In this document: positions 9,611 through 18,292 of the stretch, piece by piece
How positions within the stretch are numbered: the first letter of the stretch is position 1
Layout of the letters: each line of letters opens with the position of its first letter
Assembly: GCA_965198675.1 (NCBI GenBank)
Contig: OZ240666.1
Span: forward strand, 1,922,001-1,986,000
From: Prochloron sp965198675
Lineage (GTDB): Bacteria > Cyanobacteriota > Cyanobacteriia > Cyanobacteriales > Prochloraceae
Length of the DNA stretch: 64,000 bases
Direction: 5' to 3'
The notes under the pieces: generated by a model
Seen by the model: only the letters and a program-made list of their open reading frames with translations
The model's database searches: none
What the model was told of the DNA's origin: nothing
Translations under genes and position numbers: made by a program

Positions 9611-10727
9611 ACGTTCACCTTGTCTTAGACCACAAACCAACCCGAACCAACCAGAAGCTGAAAACATTAAGCAATTATCTGCAACAGTATCCCTCAGGAT
9701 GGAAGAAACGTTTGGAATTGGCTCATTTACTCTACCAGATGGGGCGCTGGCAGGAAGCAGTTGAAGAGTACAGCAAAGTACTCCAGCGGGAACCCTGTTT
9801 AATGGAGGTGCGGCTCCAAATGGGGAAGATTTTCCATCTGATGGGAAAAGACACGGAGGCGATCGCCGTTTATGAGAAAGCCTTGTCTTTATGCCACAAT
9901 ACTGCCACTAAGCACCATCTAGAGGGATTGATTGAACTGTATCGCCATCGCCCCATGGCAGCTGTGAAGCTGTTCCAGTCGGCAACCGACCTGGAACCCA
10001 GCAACCCGGCTCATTATCATGCCATGGGGCAGGTATACCAAGAAATAGAATCTCCTCTGGCAGCGCTGCAAGCCTTTGATGCTGCATTATCACTCAATCC
10101 CCATGACGTTGTTGCCGCAAGCCAGAGTTATGAGCCTCTGTTGGCAGTGGGCAAATTTAAGCAGGCACGACAGCGTTTAGAGCAGGTATTAAAGCTATGC
10201 CCTAATGATTGCGCCACTCTCCAACAGTTAGCCACCCATCGCTGCCTGTTCCCCAACACTGGAGCGTTTGGGTAACAGCGGGGCGAGTGCTGGTGGAACA
10301 TTATCAGGATGGGGAGCAAGGATGTAGGGTTTCTGCCCACGCCGTGGAACTTCAGCCGAGCCTACCTGAGGCTTGGTTTTTCCATGGGCGGGTGCTTGCC
10401 CTAGCTGGGAGACATGGGGAGGCAACAGATGCCCTGGAACGAGGATGGCAAACCCACCCCCTATTACCTTCTGCGGCTGTGTGGTTGGGGGAGAGTTATC
10501 AGGCACTTGGGCATGAGTCCAGGAGTCGGAAATGGTGGCAAGAAGCGTGCGATCGCGCTCAAGCACTGATGGAGTTTAATCCTACTATCGCTTATTACTG
10601 GCAAGGGAGAGCGTTGTTCGCCTTGGACGATGTGAGGGGTGCGAGGAAGGCTTACCGCAGCGCCCTATCTGGGCAGTTGCTCTATCCAGCACGAGGGGAG
10701 GTGAAGGAGGCTATGCCGGATTTGTAA
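9607..10727 (+). pseudogene. TPR-repeat protein, frameshifted near 10240
   Basis: From the ATG at 9607, the frame gives TPR units such as RLELAHLLYQMGRWQEAVEE and YHAMGQVYQEIESPLAALQA, and ends at 10275. Around 10230-10270 the TPR sequence continues in another frame (VWVTAGRVLVEHYQDGEQG, WFFHGRVLALAGRHGEATDA) to 10727. One base change near TTCCCC would rejoin them. TPR arrays bind protein partners. Coupling to the sigma gene through ATGA suggests a shared pathway. A sequencing error or a recent mutation would both explain the shift. Confidence 0.75.
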
Positions 10728-11098
10728 AGGTGTGAGAAGGGTGTGGTCAAAAGTAGTTGCATTGGGAGAGCAACGGGAAGGAAATAAAAGTTGATCTGTG
10801 TTTATCTGTGGTACCACTACAATAAAATTTTTTTGATGAACCGCAGAGCACGCAGAGTACGCAGAGGGAGAGAAGAGAGAGAGATTCTGTACCTAGATCG
10901 CCTCCTCCAAAAATTGGATTGTTGAAGCACTGGATTTTCCCTGAGCATAAAACTATATCGATAAGCGCGACTCGAAAGTCGCAGTAGTTGATAGAGGAGT
11001 AAACCGCCTGAATTGCGGGCTAATATATGAAACCCCTACAGGGTTGAAATATTACCAACTGGTTTTGACCGCACCCCTGTGAGAAGCACTGCTGCTAT
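10728..11098. other. Intergenic with repeat fragments
   Basis: No gene seen. It contains a CGCAGAGCACGCAGAGTACG repeat fragment (about 10845-10872), a small ACTCGAAAGTCGCAGT palindrome and ACCCCTACAGGGT at about 11032. None forms an array. Confidence 0.5.
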
Positions 11099-11857
11099 TT
11101 ATTGCGTGTCTGGCTCAACACCCAACTGCTTAAGTCTAGCCAGCAACTCCTCCACCCGTTGTTGCGCCAGTTCTTTTTGTTCTCGTTCTTCTTGAGCTTG
11201 TTGCTGTGCTAGTTCTTTTTCCTGTTTTTCTTGTTCAGCTCTCTCTTGTGGAGTCCGAATCAATTGTCCCTGGGGACTAAAAAACCGCAGTTTTGACTCA
11301 TACACCCCCAAAAACAACTCTAACTGCTCACTCCACAACCACTCTTGCTCATTTGGCTCTAGGGGCTGATACTTTCCTCGTAGGAGGCTGAATCCTTTGA
11401 ACTCCAAGGTATCGGGGTCAAACCAGAAATATTCTGGCGTGCGAAAGGTGTCTTGGTAAAGCTGTTTCTTCAACCCTTTATCAACTTTGGCAGTGCTCTT
11501 AGAGAGCAGTTCCACAATTACATGAGGATATTTCCCCTGTTCAGCCCACAGTACCCAGCTTTTGCGCGGTTTATTTTCCGTACCTAAAACCACAAAAAAA
11601 TCTGGCCCACGAAAGTCCCGGGTGGTAATGTGTTCGGGACTGAAAAAAATCGTCAGGTTCCCAGTGGCATAGAAATCGGTGCGCTCTCGCCACCACCACT
11701 TGAGACAAGCCAGCAACAGCTCTATTTGCTCCCGATGCAGGTCACTTTCCAAAGGTGGTTCATCACTCCATAAATCCCAGGGTGGAATAATTATATCTTC
11801 TACTTCGGCGGGCATGGTTAAATTTGCCGCAACTTCTGAATTTTGAGTCAAGGTCAT
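11099..11857 (-). CDS. Uma2 family (DUF820) putative endonuclease
   Basis: 252 residues. It belongs to the cyanobacterium-expanded Uma2/DUF820 family, with a PD-(D/E)XK nuclease-like fold; the cellular role is unproven. Family landmarks are DFFVVLGTENKPRKSWVLW, the acidic strand HVIVELLSKSTAKVDKG and the TPEYFWFDPDTLEFKGFSL block. The last ~50 residues are a Gln/Glu-rich coiled coil (EQEKQEKELAQQQAQEE) ending LKQLGVEPD, common in this subgroup. The frame is intact and the gene stands alone. Confidence 0.85.
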   Translation of the reverse strand: MTLTQNSEVAANLTMPAEVEDIIIPPWDLWSDEPPLESDLHREQIELLLACLKWWWRERTDFYATGNLTIFFSPEHITTRDFRGPDFFVVLGTENKPRKSWVLWAEQGKYPHVIVELLSKSTAKVDKGLKKQLYQDTFRTPEYFWFDPDTLEFKGFSLLRGKYQPLEPNEQEWLWSEQLELFLGVYESKLRFFSPQGQLIRTPQERAEQEKQEKELAQQQAQEEREQKELAQQRVEELLARLKQLGVEPDTQ

Positions 11858-11987
11858 GGTAGTTAGGGGGCAAAATGGCTACCTCTAGTTTAGGTGGTTT
11901 TGGCAAGCGATCCCCCCTTGGAAGCTATGAGGATTGCGATCGCGCAGGGATCCGCTGCGCGGTGCGCTTGCAGGCGCTGTCCCTTTT

Positions 11988-12142
11988 TTTGTAAAGTTTT
12001 GTTGCTAAATTGCTCCACCTTTTAGGCTTTTTTTTTGAATTATACCTCGATTTTGAAAAAATTACCCCTAACTCGAAAAATTGGACGGAATTACCCCGTG
12101 AAAACGTCTTTCAAGAAAGTGTAAGCAAAAAAACTACTTCAC
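11988..12142 (+). promoter_or_regulatory. Conserved ~155-bp leader, copy 2 (upstream of the hemopexin-like gene)
   Basis: The direct counterpart of 1597-1750. It starts TTTGTAAAGTTTTGTTGCTA, then CCTTTTAGGC with a T-tract, CGATTTTGAAAAAA, CCCCGTGAAAACG and AAACTACTTCAC. It ends about 15 bases before the first possible start codon of the gene at 12155. Similarity stops sharply at both ends. Confidence 0.7.
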
Positions 12143-12154
12143 ATAAATACAACC

Positions 12155-12925
12155 ATGAATTTTGGAAAATACAATTTCTCAATAACAAACATGCTCAAAA
12201 AAGTTTTGTTTCGAGTTGTTGTCGTTTCGTTGACTTTAGGGCTGTTCTTCTTTCAAGTCAATCCAAGTTACGCAGGGACAATCAAGGTCTCAGGTCCCTT
12301 AGACTCTATGACAGTTCTCTCTAATGGAAAAACCTACGTCACTAAAGGCTACGAATATGTGCGTTATTCTGACGACAATGCTAGTACTGTAGATTCAGGC
12401 TATCCACTATCAATCGAAGGAAACTGGGGAGATTTGCCCGATAGCTTCAAGTCTAGTTTTGATTCTATGGCAGTTCTGCCCAATGGAAAAACCTACGTCA
12501 CTAAAGGCAATGAATATGTGCGGTATTCTGACAGCAATGCTAGTACTGTAGATCCAGGCTATCCACTACCAATCGAAGGAAACTGGGGAGATTTGCCCGA
12601 TAGCTTCAAGTCTGGTTTTGATTCTATGACAGTTATGCCCAATGGGAAAATCTACGTCACTAAAGGCAATGAATATGTGCGTTATTCTGACGACAATGCT
12701 AGTACTGTAGATCCAGGCTATCCACTACCAATCGAAGGAAACTGGGGAGATTTGCCCGATAGTTTCAACTGTGGTTTTGATTCTATGACAGTTATGCCCA
12801 ATGGGAAAATCTACGTCACTAAAGGCAATGAATATGTGCGTTATTCTGACGACAATGCTAGTACTGTAGATTCAGGCTATCCACTACCAATCGAAGGAAA
12901 CTGGGGAAGTTTTACTATCGATTAG
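12155..12925 (+). CDS. Secreted four-repeat hemopexin-like protein
   Basis: 256 residues from the first ATG. A start at 12191 would give a cleaner signal peptide (MLKKVLFRVVVVSLTLGLFF, then an Ala-Gly cleavage region). Four tandem units of 51 residues (153 bp, from about 12298 to 12909) read DSM..NGK.YVTKG.EYVRYSD, then GYPLPIEGNWGDLPDSF. This matches the hemopexin blade signature (DA, NGK-Y-F-KG, YWRY, GYP..I...W). Four blades would make one propeller. Units 3 and 4 are almost identical in DNA, which points to recent duplication or gene conversion. It is probably exported and may bind a ligand or metal; no ligand can be named. The shared leader lies directly upstream. Confidence 0.8.
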   Translation: MNFGKYNFSITNMLKKVLFRVVVVSLTLGLFFFQVNPSYAGTIKVSGPLDSMTVLSNGKTYVTKGYEYVRYSDDNASTVDSGYPLSIEGNWGDLPDSFKSSFDSMAVLPNGKTYVTKGNEYVRYSDSNASTVDPGYPLPIEGNWGDLPDSFKSGFDSMTVMPNGKIYVTKGNEYVRYSDDNASTVDPGYPLPIEGNWGDLPDSFNCGFDSMTVMPNGKIYVTKGNEYVRYSDDNASTVDSGYPLPIEGNWGSFTID

Positions 12926-13182
12926 ACGTTGGAAGGTAGACTTATCAGAGTTGCGATACATACCATGACCTGACTTTTCACGGAATGTGGAAAAAGAGCG
13001 ATCGCTCCTTGGAAACTGTAAGAGTGCGATCGCTTCTTGATAGAGTAGCCAAGTTAAGAAACGGCGATCAGCCATCAACAATCTATTACTCACTCCAAGC
13101 ACTAAGAAACTCTACTTGATTGAGCATTGCCTCTGCGGATTTAGCAGCGATTATCCTTAAAATGCGGCGCATTTGTTCACCG

Positions 13183-13343
13183 ATTGAACGAATGCGCGAC
13201 AGTCCCCACCCGTAGGATGCGTTAGCTGTCGTAGGATGCGTTACTAGCCGTAAGTAGTAGCAACAATACAAACTTTGTTGGCGTAACGCATCGTACGTAG
13301 CAGCATCCTAAATTAAATGGGTTAGCGTAACGCATCCTACGCG
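13183..13343 (+). repeat. GTAGGATGCGTTA-family compound repeat, copy 1
   Basis: This contains several GTAGGATGCGTTA and TAACGCATC(C/G)TAC units around the segment AACAATACAAACTTTGTTGG. The same arrangement, reversed and with two internal tandem expansions, is at 50556-50774. Both copies also share the outer 16-mer ATTGAACGAATGCGCG. Simpler relatives lie at 6537-6602 and 15583-15640. The flanking DNA (12926-13462) has no convincing gene; a minus frame at 13086-13182 (IRSIGEQMRRILRIIAAKSA) may be a gene remnant. Confidence 0.85.
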
Positions 13344-13589
13344 AAGCGGGGTGGGGAAGGATAGCGCGTTCCCAACTACGCTATGGGAACCTTTTCGTGG
13401 TTTCATCTTGACAACCTACACCCAAACTGCTATAGTTAGATTCTCCAACCCAAGAGTTCGTGATGCCAACCCGCCGTATAACCTACCGCCTATATCCAAG
13501 TGTAGAAAGCTCACGCAAATTGCACATGGCCCGCAAGATGCACTGCGAGCTCTACAATGCTGCAATTGCTAATCGCCGAACTCAATATA

Positions 13590-14491
13590 GAACCCATTTG
13601 AGATCTTTTTAAGTAGTGGCTAGCCTTTTAAGCATCAGTCGGACAAAACATAGACTAATCTTGGTATTAGCCTGCTCAAGAGTCCTTTCAAAGTTTTTGA
13701 CCAAACTCTTGCATCTTTCCATCCACGAATTAGTTCTTTCAATCACCCACCGCGCTTTTACTGGCACAAAACCGGTTTTTCCTTCCTTTTTCTTTTGAGC
13801 TTTTGATGGTTTACGGGAGACCTTAAATCTAATCTTAGTCATAATCGCCGGATAAATTTTATGTAATTCCTGGGTCAGTTTTTCTGGGTGATATCCATGG
13901 TCAAGCAAAATGGTAATCTTGGGGATGTTGACTGGTTTAGACTTGAAATAATCTATGTTTTTCGATAACATTTCAATCAAACCCACATCGTCAGATACCG
14001 ATGCTTTGGTGCAATGACTAAAAAAAGGAAAGCCCAAAATATCTACTGCTAGATGTCTTTTAAGACCATTGGTAGACTTGTAAAAACAAAACCCTTTCGA
14101 CTTTACACTGGCGTTACAGGTATTTTTTACCGCTTGGGAGTCAATGATGATTAGGGTTGTCCATTGCCCTTTTTTTTTAACTTGCTGACGGACTCTACTA
14201 TGCAAGATATCTCTGATTGCTTCGATTACCCCAAGCGATCGCCACTGTTTGTAGTACCAAAATACTGTGGAATAGGGGGGCAAGTCTTTGGGTAAGTCAC
14301 ACCAATTACAACCATTCTTTAATTGGTACAAGATACCATCTAAAATCTGCCTTTTACTCCATTTTGGTGGTCTTGTCTGTTTCTTTTTGGGCAACAGAGG
14401 TTCTATTATTTTCCACTCCCCGTCTGTCAAACTACTTGAGTACGGCATTTTTTCCCTATTTTACTCCACAACAGAGATCTCAAATGGGTTC
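13590..14491 (-). mobile_element. IS5-family insertion sequence inside tnpB
   Basis: A 902-bp element with perfect 17-bp terminal inverted repeats, GAACCCATTTGAGATCT. It is flanked by TATA on both sides (13586-13589 and 14492-14495), consistent with a 4-bp target duplication. Removing the element and one TATA exactly restores the tnpB frame (CAA TAT AAG CGG). It carries one transposase gene and looks intact. A lone relative of the terminus, TATAGAACCCATTTG, is at 25014-25030. Confidence 0.9.
13609..14448 (-). CDS. IS5-family DDE transposase
   Basis: 279 residues, full length for this subgroup. The N-terminal DUF4096-like domain is LTDGEWKIIEPLLPKKKQTR with the following KWSKRQILDGILYQLKNGCNWCDLP-type block. 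The catalytic domain shows IDSQAVKNT (first Asp), LLDHGYHPEKL (second Asp) and RWVIERTNSWMERCKSLVKN (catalytic Glu). It ends at LMLKRLATT. It would catalyse cut-and-paste transposition using the 17-bp ends on either side. No frameshift is needed, unlike many IS427-type relatives. Confidence 0.92.
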   Translation of the reverse strand: MPYSSSLTDGEWKIIEPLLPKKKQTRPPKWSKRQILDGILYQLKNGCNWCDLPKDLPPYSTVFWYYKQWRSLGVIEAIRDILHSRVRQQVKKKGQWTTLIIIDSQAVKNTCNASVKSKGFCFYKSTNGLKRHLAVDILGFPFFSHCTKASVSDDVGLIEMLSKNIDYFKSKPVNIPKITILLDHGYHPEKLTQELHKIYPAIMTKIRFKVSRKPSKAQKKKEGKTGFVPVKARWVIERTNSWMERCKSLVKNFERTLEQANTKISLCFVRLMLKRLATT

Positions 14492-14902
14492 TATAAGCGG
14501 TTTGGACATTCGGTTGATTATTTCGAGCAGCAGAACTCTTTACCTGCATTTAAAAAAGTTTGGCCAGAATACAAGGAGCTGGGTTCTCATACTCTGCAAG
14601 CAACTTTAAAACGAGTAGATTTTGGCTATCAGCGCTTTTTTAAGGGGCTGGCAAAATATCCTAGATTCAAAGCAAAACGCCGCTACAGGGGGTGGACATA
14701 TCCAGACAGTGCTGGTTGGAAAGTTCACACCAATATGGGTGTTAACGGTCAGCTTGAGTTGAGGCATTTTAAATCCGGCCCTATCTTTATTCCAATGCGG
14801 GGAAAGGCTAGAACTTGGGGGAAACCAACAACTTGTACTATAATTTGGAGCAACAATAAATGGTACGCTTCCATTACAGTTAACTGTGTCCCGGAAAGGC
14901 CA

Positions 14903-14957
14903 ACCCACCCCCCAACCCCCCTCCCAGGAGGGGGGCGAAGGGGGGTGGGTTGGCTTA
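14903..14957. repeat. GC-rich hairpin repeat breaking tnpB
   Basis: CAACCCACC...CCCTCCCAGGAGGGGGG...GGTGGGTTGG is an inverted repeat of the CCCTCCCNGGAGGGG family. The tnpB frame changes across it. Confidence 0.85.
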
Positions 14958-15582
14958 GACTTTGGCTGTAAAGTAGCTATAGCTACATCAAATGGAGAGT
15001 TTATAGAGTCTCCAAAGTTTCAAGCAAAAGCAGCCCAAAAAGTCAAGCAACTATCTAAACAGCTAAGGAGAAAACGCCGACCAGAAAAGAGGAAGACTAA
15101 AGCCTCTCGTAGATGGCGCAAGGCGCAAGGTCTGATTAGCAAAGTAAAACGTAAGGTGGCCAATCAGCGCCATGATTGGTCTCATAAAGTAGCAGCCAAA
15201 ATCGTTAGCGGTAATAGCTTGGTTGCTACTGAGAAGCTAAACCTCAAAGGGATGACCCGTAAAGATAAAGGCAAGAGAAAACGCCAAAAAGCTGGTCTCA
15301 ATCGTTCTTTGTTAGACGTGGCAATTGGCATGACTAAGGATGCCATTAAGTACAAGGTTATTGAGGCTGGTGGTGTCTATTTAGAAGCACCAACACAAAA
15401 GTTAAAGCCCACTCAGAGGTGTGCCAAGTGCTGGGAGACCACCAAGAAAACATTGAGTGACCGTGTTCATGTTTGCCAGCATTGTGGGCATCAAGAAGAT
15501 AGGGACATCAATGCGGCTCAAGTGATGTTGGCTTGGGCTAGGGGTCAGGAACTGGCCTCTTTAGATGGGTCGCGGCGTAGGA

Positions 15583-15640
15583 TGCGTTAGCTGCCGTTAG
15601 GATGTGGTAGCTGCCGTTAGGATTAGCGTAACGCATCCTA
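15583..15640. repeat. GTAGGATGCGTTA repeat near the tnpB 3' end
   Basis: GTAGGATGCGTTAGCTGCCG, a degenerate second unit, then GCGTAACGCATCCTACC. It separates the tnpB tail from its body. Confidence 0.85.
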
Positions 15641-15779
15641 CCGATTGCGGAAGCATGAGGCAACTAGGGGCGTTGAAGCGTCAGAAACGCCGTGTTCAGC
15701 GTAGCGACACGGCGTAGTTCATTAACTTTGCTGTCCTAAAATAATGCCTGGGTGGGATTTTCCTTGTTCCAGCCAAGTC

Positions 15780-16110
15780 CTATGCAAAACTGTAAATCAC
15801 GCGATTATTCTCGAATGCCCATTGCAATTGCTCCTCATCAGAGCGAGATAGCATTCCCACATCCGCAGGAGTAATAACATCCACCTTGCTCAATTTCCTC
15901 TCGGTTGGGGTAATAATATGTTATGGAAGCATAAATTTGAATAATTGTCAGGTGATTCAGCCGTCTGGCAATTTCTTCGGCGTTGTAACCCTGCTTGTAT
16001 AACGCCGCAACGCGACGGACAGATGTACCAGTCCCCGCAATAATAGGACGACCTCCACTTCGTGGAGAATTGGTTGTAATCAGTTTGCCGATATCAGCGA
16101 CGGTTGCCAT
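15780..16110 (-). pseudogene. DUF433 antitoxin joined to the tail of a DUF5615-like toxin
   Basis: Residues 1-75 (GGRPIIAGTGTSVRRVAALY, then GYNAEEIARRLNHLTIIQIY and YYYPNREEIE) are a typical DUF433 antitoxin. The frame then runs into out-of-frame sequence and stops at 15838. In another frame, 15890-15780 reads VDVITPADVGMLSRSDEEQL then FENNRVIYSFA. That matches the C-terminal part of the DUF5615 PIN-like toxins that normally follow DUF433. A deletion seems to have fused the antitoxin to the toxin tail and removed the toxin's N-terminus. The system should be inactive as a toxin; the antitoxin fragment may still be made. Confidence 0.7.
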
Positions 16111-16173
16111 AAGTTTTCGTTTCTATAGGTCTCGCGCTTATAGTGTAAGGGCTGAGTGCGCCCTCGAAATAGC

Positions 16174-16200
16174 AGTTACCAGTTACCAGTTACCAGTTAA
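16174..16200. repeat. AGTTACC heptamer tandem repeat
   Basis: Three to four tandem units of CAGTTAC/C, the same family as at 21977-22008, 31940-31960, 39768-39782, 40108-40160 and 46231-46260. Confidence 0.85.
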
Positions 16201-16262
16201 GAGTTTGACAGGTAGGATGCTTTGAAAATTGCTGACAGGTAAGGGTTATAACGTTTCGAGCC

Positions 16263-16308
16263 AACCCACCCCCATCCCCTCCTGGGAGGGGAGCAGAGGG
16301 GTGGGTCA
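16263..16308. repeat. GC-rich hairpin repeat
   Basis: ACCCACCCCCATCCCCTCCT pairs with the following GGGAGGGGAGCAGAGGGGTG. It belongs to the CCCTCC/GGAGGG family and lies downstream of the Uma2 gene at 16390-16977. Confidence 0.85.
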
Positions 16309-16389
16309 CCCAGGGTGTATCAATCGCCTTGGCGACTGCTATATTAAATTGTACAATATTTTGCTCTTATTCTTCCTTTAAGTCTCACC

Positions 16390-16977
16390 TTAAAATTTCC
16401 CAACCAAAACGCGATGGACACTCAATTTCAACTCTGGAAAAATGGAAGAGGAAATCGCCATTTCTCCAATCAAGACCGTCTCGTCATAGCGTCCTTCATT
16501 TAACTGGTAAATTGTGATTTTGGCAGACATAGGATCCACAATCCAGTATTCAGGAATTTCTAACAGGCTGTATTCGCTGTACTTGGCTCCATAGTCCGCT
16601 GATTTTGTCGATTCGCTGACCACTTCTACCACTAACAAAGGTGGGGGTTCGTTCAGTTCAATTACCGCTTCTCTTTCCTGCATCCCTTCCCATTGTTGGA
16701 TGGATAGAACCATGACATCAGGGATGCGACAGGTATCCCATCCACCGCCACGGGGAAAACGAATTCCCACTAGCGAAGCTAAAGATATCCAGGATTGTTC
16801 TAACTTTTCGATTTCAGCTTCAAATTGACGTTCTAAAAAGCGAATAATTGCTCCATGTTTGCCAGTTCCAAGGCTCATGGGAATGAGTTCTCCTTCAAGA
16901 AGTTCGTATCGGGTATCCGTGCCGTCGTCATACTTGAGATACTCCTCAAAGGTCAATTTTTTAATGGCCACAGTCAT
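16390..16977 (-). CDS. Uma2 family (DUF820) putative endonuclease
   Basis: I place the start at 16977 (MTVAIKKLTFEEYLKYDDGT), giving 195 residues, because AGAGGAAAACACC precedes it as a ribosome-binding site. A longer frame to 17049 begins with non-family sequence. Landmarks are YELLEGELIPMS, CRIPDVMVLS, PPPLLVVEVVSESTKSADYG and IPEYWIVDPMSAKITIYQL. These fit the Uma2/DUF820 PD-(D/E)XK-like fold, whose role is unproven. The frame is intact. Confidence 0.88.
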   Translation of the reverse strand: MTVAIKKLTFEEYLKYDDGTDTRYELLEGELIPMSLGTGKHGAIIRFLERQFEAEIEKLEQSWISLASLVGIRFPRGGGWDTCRIPDVMVLSIQQWEGMQEREAVIELNEPPPLLVVEVVSESTKSADYGAKYSEYSLLEIPEYWIVDPMSAKITIYQLNEGRYDETVLIGEMAISSSIFPELKLSVHRVLVGKF

Positions 16978-17078
16978 GGTGTTTTCCTCTTGACTCAAAG
17001 AAATAGTTTGACAATAGAGTAGCTGAGTTAAGAAACAGCGATCGCCCATGGTTGAGGCATCTTTTGGTAAAGGAAGAA

Positions 17079-17100
17079 TCCCACGCGCGCGCGCGTGGGA
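17079..17100. other. 22-bp perfect palindrome with an alternating CG core
   Basis: TCCCACGCGCG followed by its exact complement. The alternating purine-pyrimidine core could adopt Z-DNA or a cruciform. It lies just past the stop codon of the frameshifted Uma2 gene. Confidence 0.8.
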
Positions 17101-17103
17101 GTG

Positions 17104-17850
17104 TCATTCTTCTGGTTCTACTCCCATAGCTCGCAATTGAGCTGCTAGACGTTCGGCTCGTTGTCGTTCTTGTTCCGCTAGCTGTCTTTCTTTCTCAACA
17201 GGTGTAGAAATCCAATTCCCTGCTGTATTATACCAACGCAACCAGAGTCGGTTTAAATCTTGATATTCTCCCAACCACAATCCTAAACCTAGTTCTATTT
17301 CTGGAAGCCAGAATTTGGCACGCTAAGTGAATGACTTCCCGATAGTTGTTGCGCACTAATTCAAACAAGCGCAGTTTATTGCTGTTACCATTAAATACCA
17401 CATAATAGGGAATCCGTAGAATCTTTTCGTACACTTCCCATTTAGTTGGGGGTTGGTTGGCTTTGGGCGTAACTTCTCCTAAGTCTTCTTTCTCTGTACT
17501 AGGAGAAAGCAACTCGATGGCAATAAAAAGAGCTACTCCTTCCTGCCAGATAACGTAACTCAAACGGGATTCTCTCTGTTCGTACAAGCGATCTACTCCC
17601 AAGACAGCAAACCAATCGGGGCGCTTGTACCAAGTGGGATGTTTCAAGTTGTAGTAGATATTCAAATCCCTGGCAATAAGAATTTGGTTTCTAGGATAAT
17701 TGGGGGGAAAAAAAGTTTTCTCCAGTAAGTCTGCTTGCCAAATATGTATTGATCCGGCAATCCTGAGTCCTCCTTTTCTTCGCTAGGTAGATCGTACATT
17801 GTGGGTAGGATTTCTTTCGGCGGGAGCGGCGAATCTATTTGTTTATACAT
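17104..17850 (-). pseudogene. Uma2-family protein with at least two frameshifts
   Basis: Three frames join into one family member. 17850-17662 gives LPPKEILPTMYDLPSEEKED. 17665-17320 gives YYNLKHPTWYKRPDWFAVLG, LSYVIWQEGVALFIAIELLS and WEVYEKILRIPYYVVFNGNS. 17310-17104 gives LPEIELGLGLWLGEYQDLNR and a coiled-coil end RLAAQLRAMGVEPEE. The order and landmarks match full-length Uma2 proteins of about 240 residues with the WYKRPDWFAVLG signature. Frameshifts lie near 17665-17690 and 17310-17325. Two separate errors in one gene favour true decay over a sequencing slip. Confidence 0.8.
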
Positions 17851-17885
17851 ATAACAATTAACAATTAAGAGTTTTCTGATTAATA

Positions 17886-18179
17886 ATGACCGAATCGCTA
17901 TATTTCAATAATTATAATATCAATCGACCATGGTGGGAAGAAACGTGCGATGATGTCAACATCCAGCATAGCCAGCAAGTAAGCACCCAGGTAGGAAACG
18001 GCAACATTTCTATTCAAGGTAGCCGCCAAACACGGATTCGCCAACGAGCGAGACAGCGCAGTATTGGAAACGTTCAATATACCGTTCAAGATAACTATCA
18101 AGATGGAGGTGATGTATTTATACAACGGAGCGAGCAACGCAATATCACTATACCCCGAAATCGTAATCGCCGACGCTAG
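17886..18179 (+). CDS. Unrecognised Asn/Gln/Arg-rich beta-strand protein (cluster gene 1)
   Basis: 97 residues, no signal peptide seen. The sequence alternates hydrophobic and polar residues around Asn, Gln and Gly: VNIQHSQQVSTQVGNGNISI, then IGNVQYTVQDNYQDGG and VFIQRSEQRNITI. It ends in a strongly basic tail (RNRNRRR). The alternation resembles short beta strands, as in amyloid-like or solenoid proteins, but I do not recognise a family. It is the first of four genes on the same strand up to 19774 that share this composition. The ATG follows a short AT-rich region. Confidence 0.55.
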   Translation: MTESLYFNNYNINRPWWEETCDDVNIQHSQQVSTQVGNGNISIQGSRQTRIRQRARQRSIGNVQYTVQDNYQDGGDVFIQRSEQRNITIPRNRNRRR

Positions 18180-18292
18180 GTTTTTAACTAGTTCGTGGGA
18201 CTCCTAAGTCTGAGTAAAAAAGAAGGGTTTAACTATAAGTCTGCTAGATACTTCTACCTAATAGAGAGGAATCAAAATAGAGAGGAATCAAA

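Larger units (their letters stand above)
13463..15717 (+). pseudogene. tnpB: IS200/IS605-type tnpB, broken by an IS and two repeats
   Basis: It starts MPTRRITYRLYPSSVESSRK-like at 13463 and continues to Asn-Arg-Arg-Thr-Gln-Tyr. An IS5-family element (13590-14491) interrupts it, and the frame resumes KRFGHSVDYF. A hairpin repeat at 14903-14957 then shifts the frame. The rest (14950-15575) keeps the RuvC-like core: GLDFGCKVAIAT, LVATEKLNLKGM, the zinc ribbon CAKC...CQHC and DRDINAAQVML. A GTAGGATGCGTTA repeat at 15583-15640 separates the tail (CGSMRQLGALKRQ, stop 15715-15717). TnpB is an RNA-guided nuclease of transposons. No tnpA lies next to it. Confidence 0.85.

Noticed and set aside
11028..11052. 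GAAACCCCTACAGGGTTGAAA as a CRISPR repeat
   Set aside because: Single copy with no spacers. Probably a chance palindrome.
12010..12324. Plus-strand frame of 104 residues over the second leader
   Set aside because: It overlaps the leader and the hemopexin gene in another frame and has no independent support.
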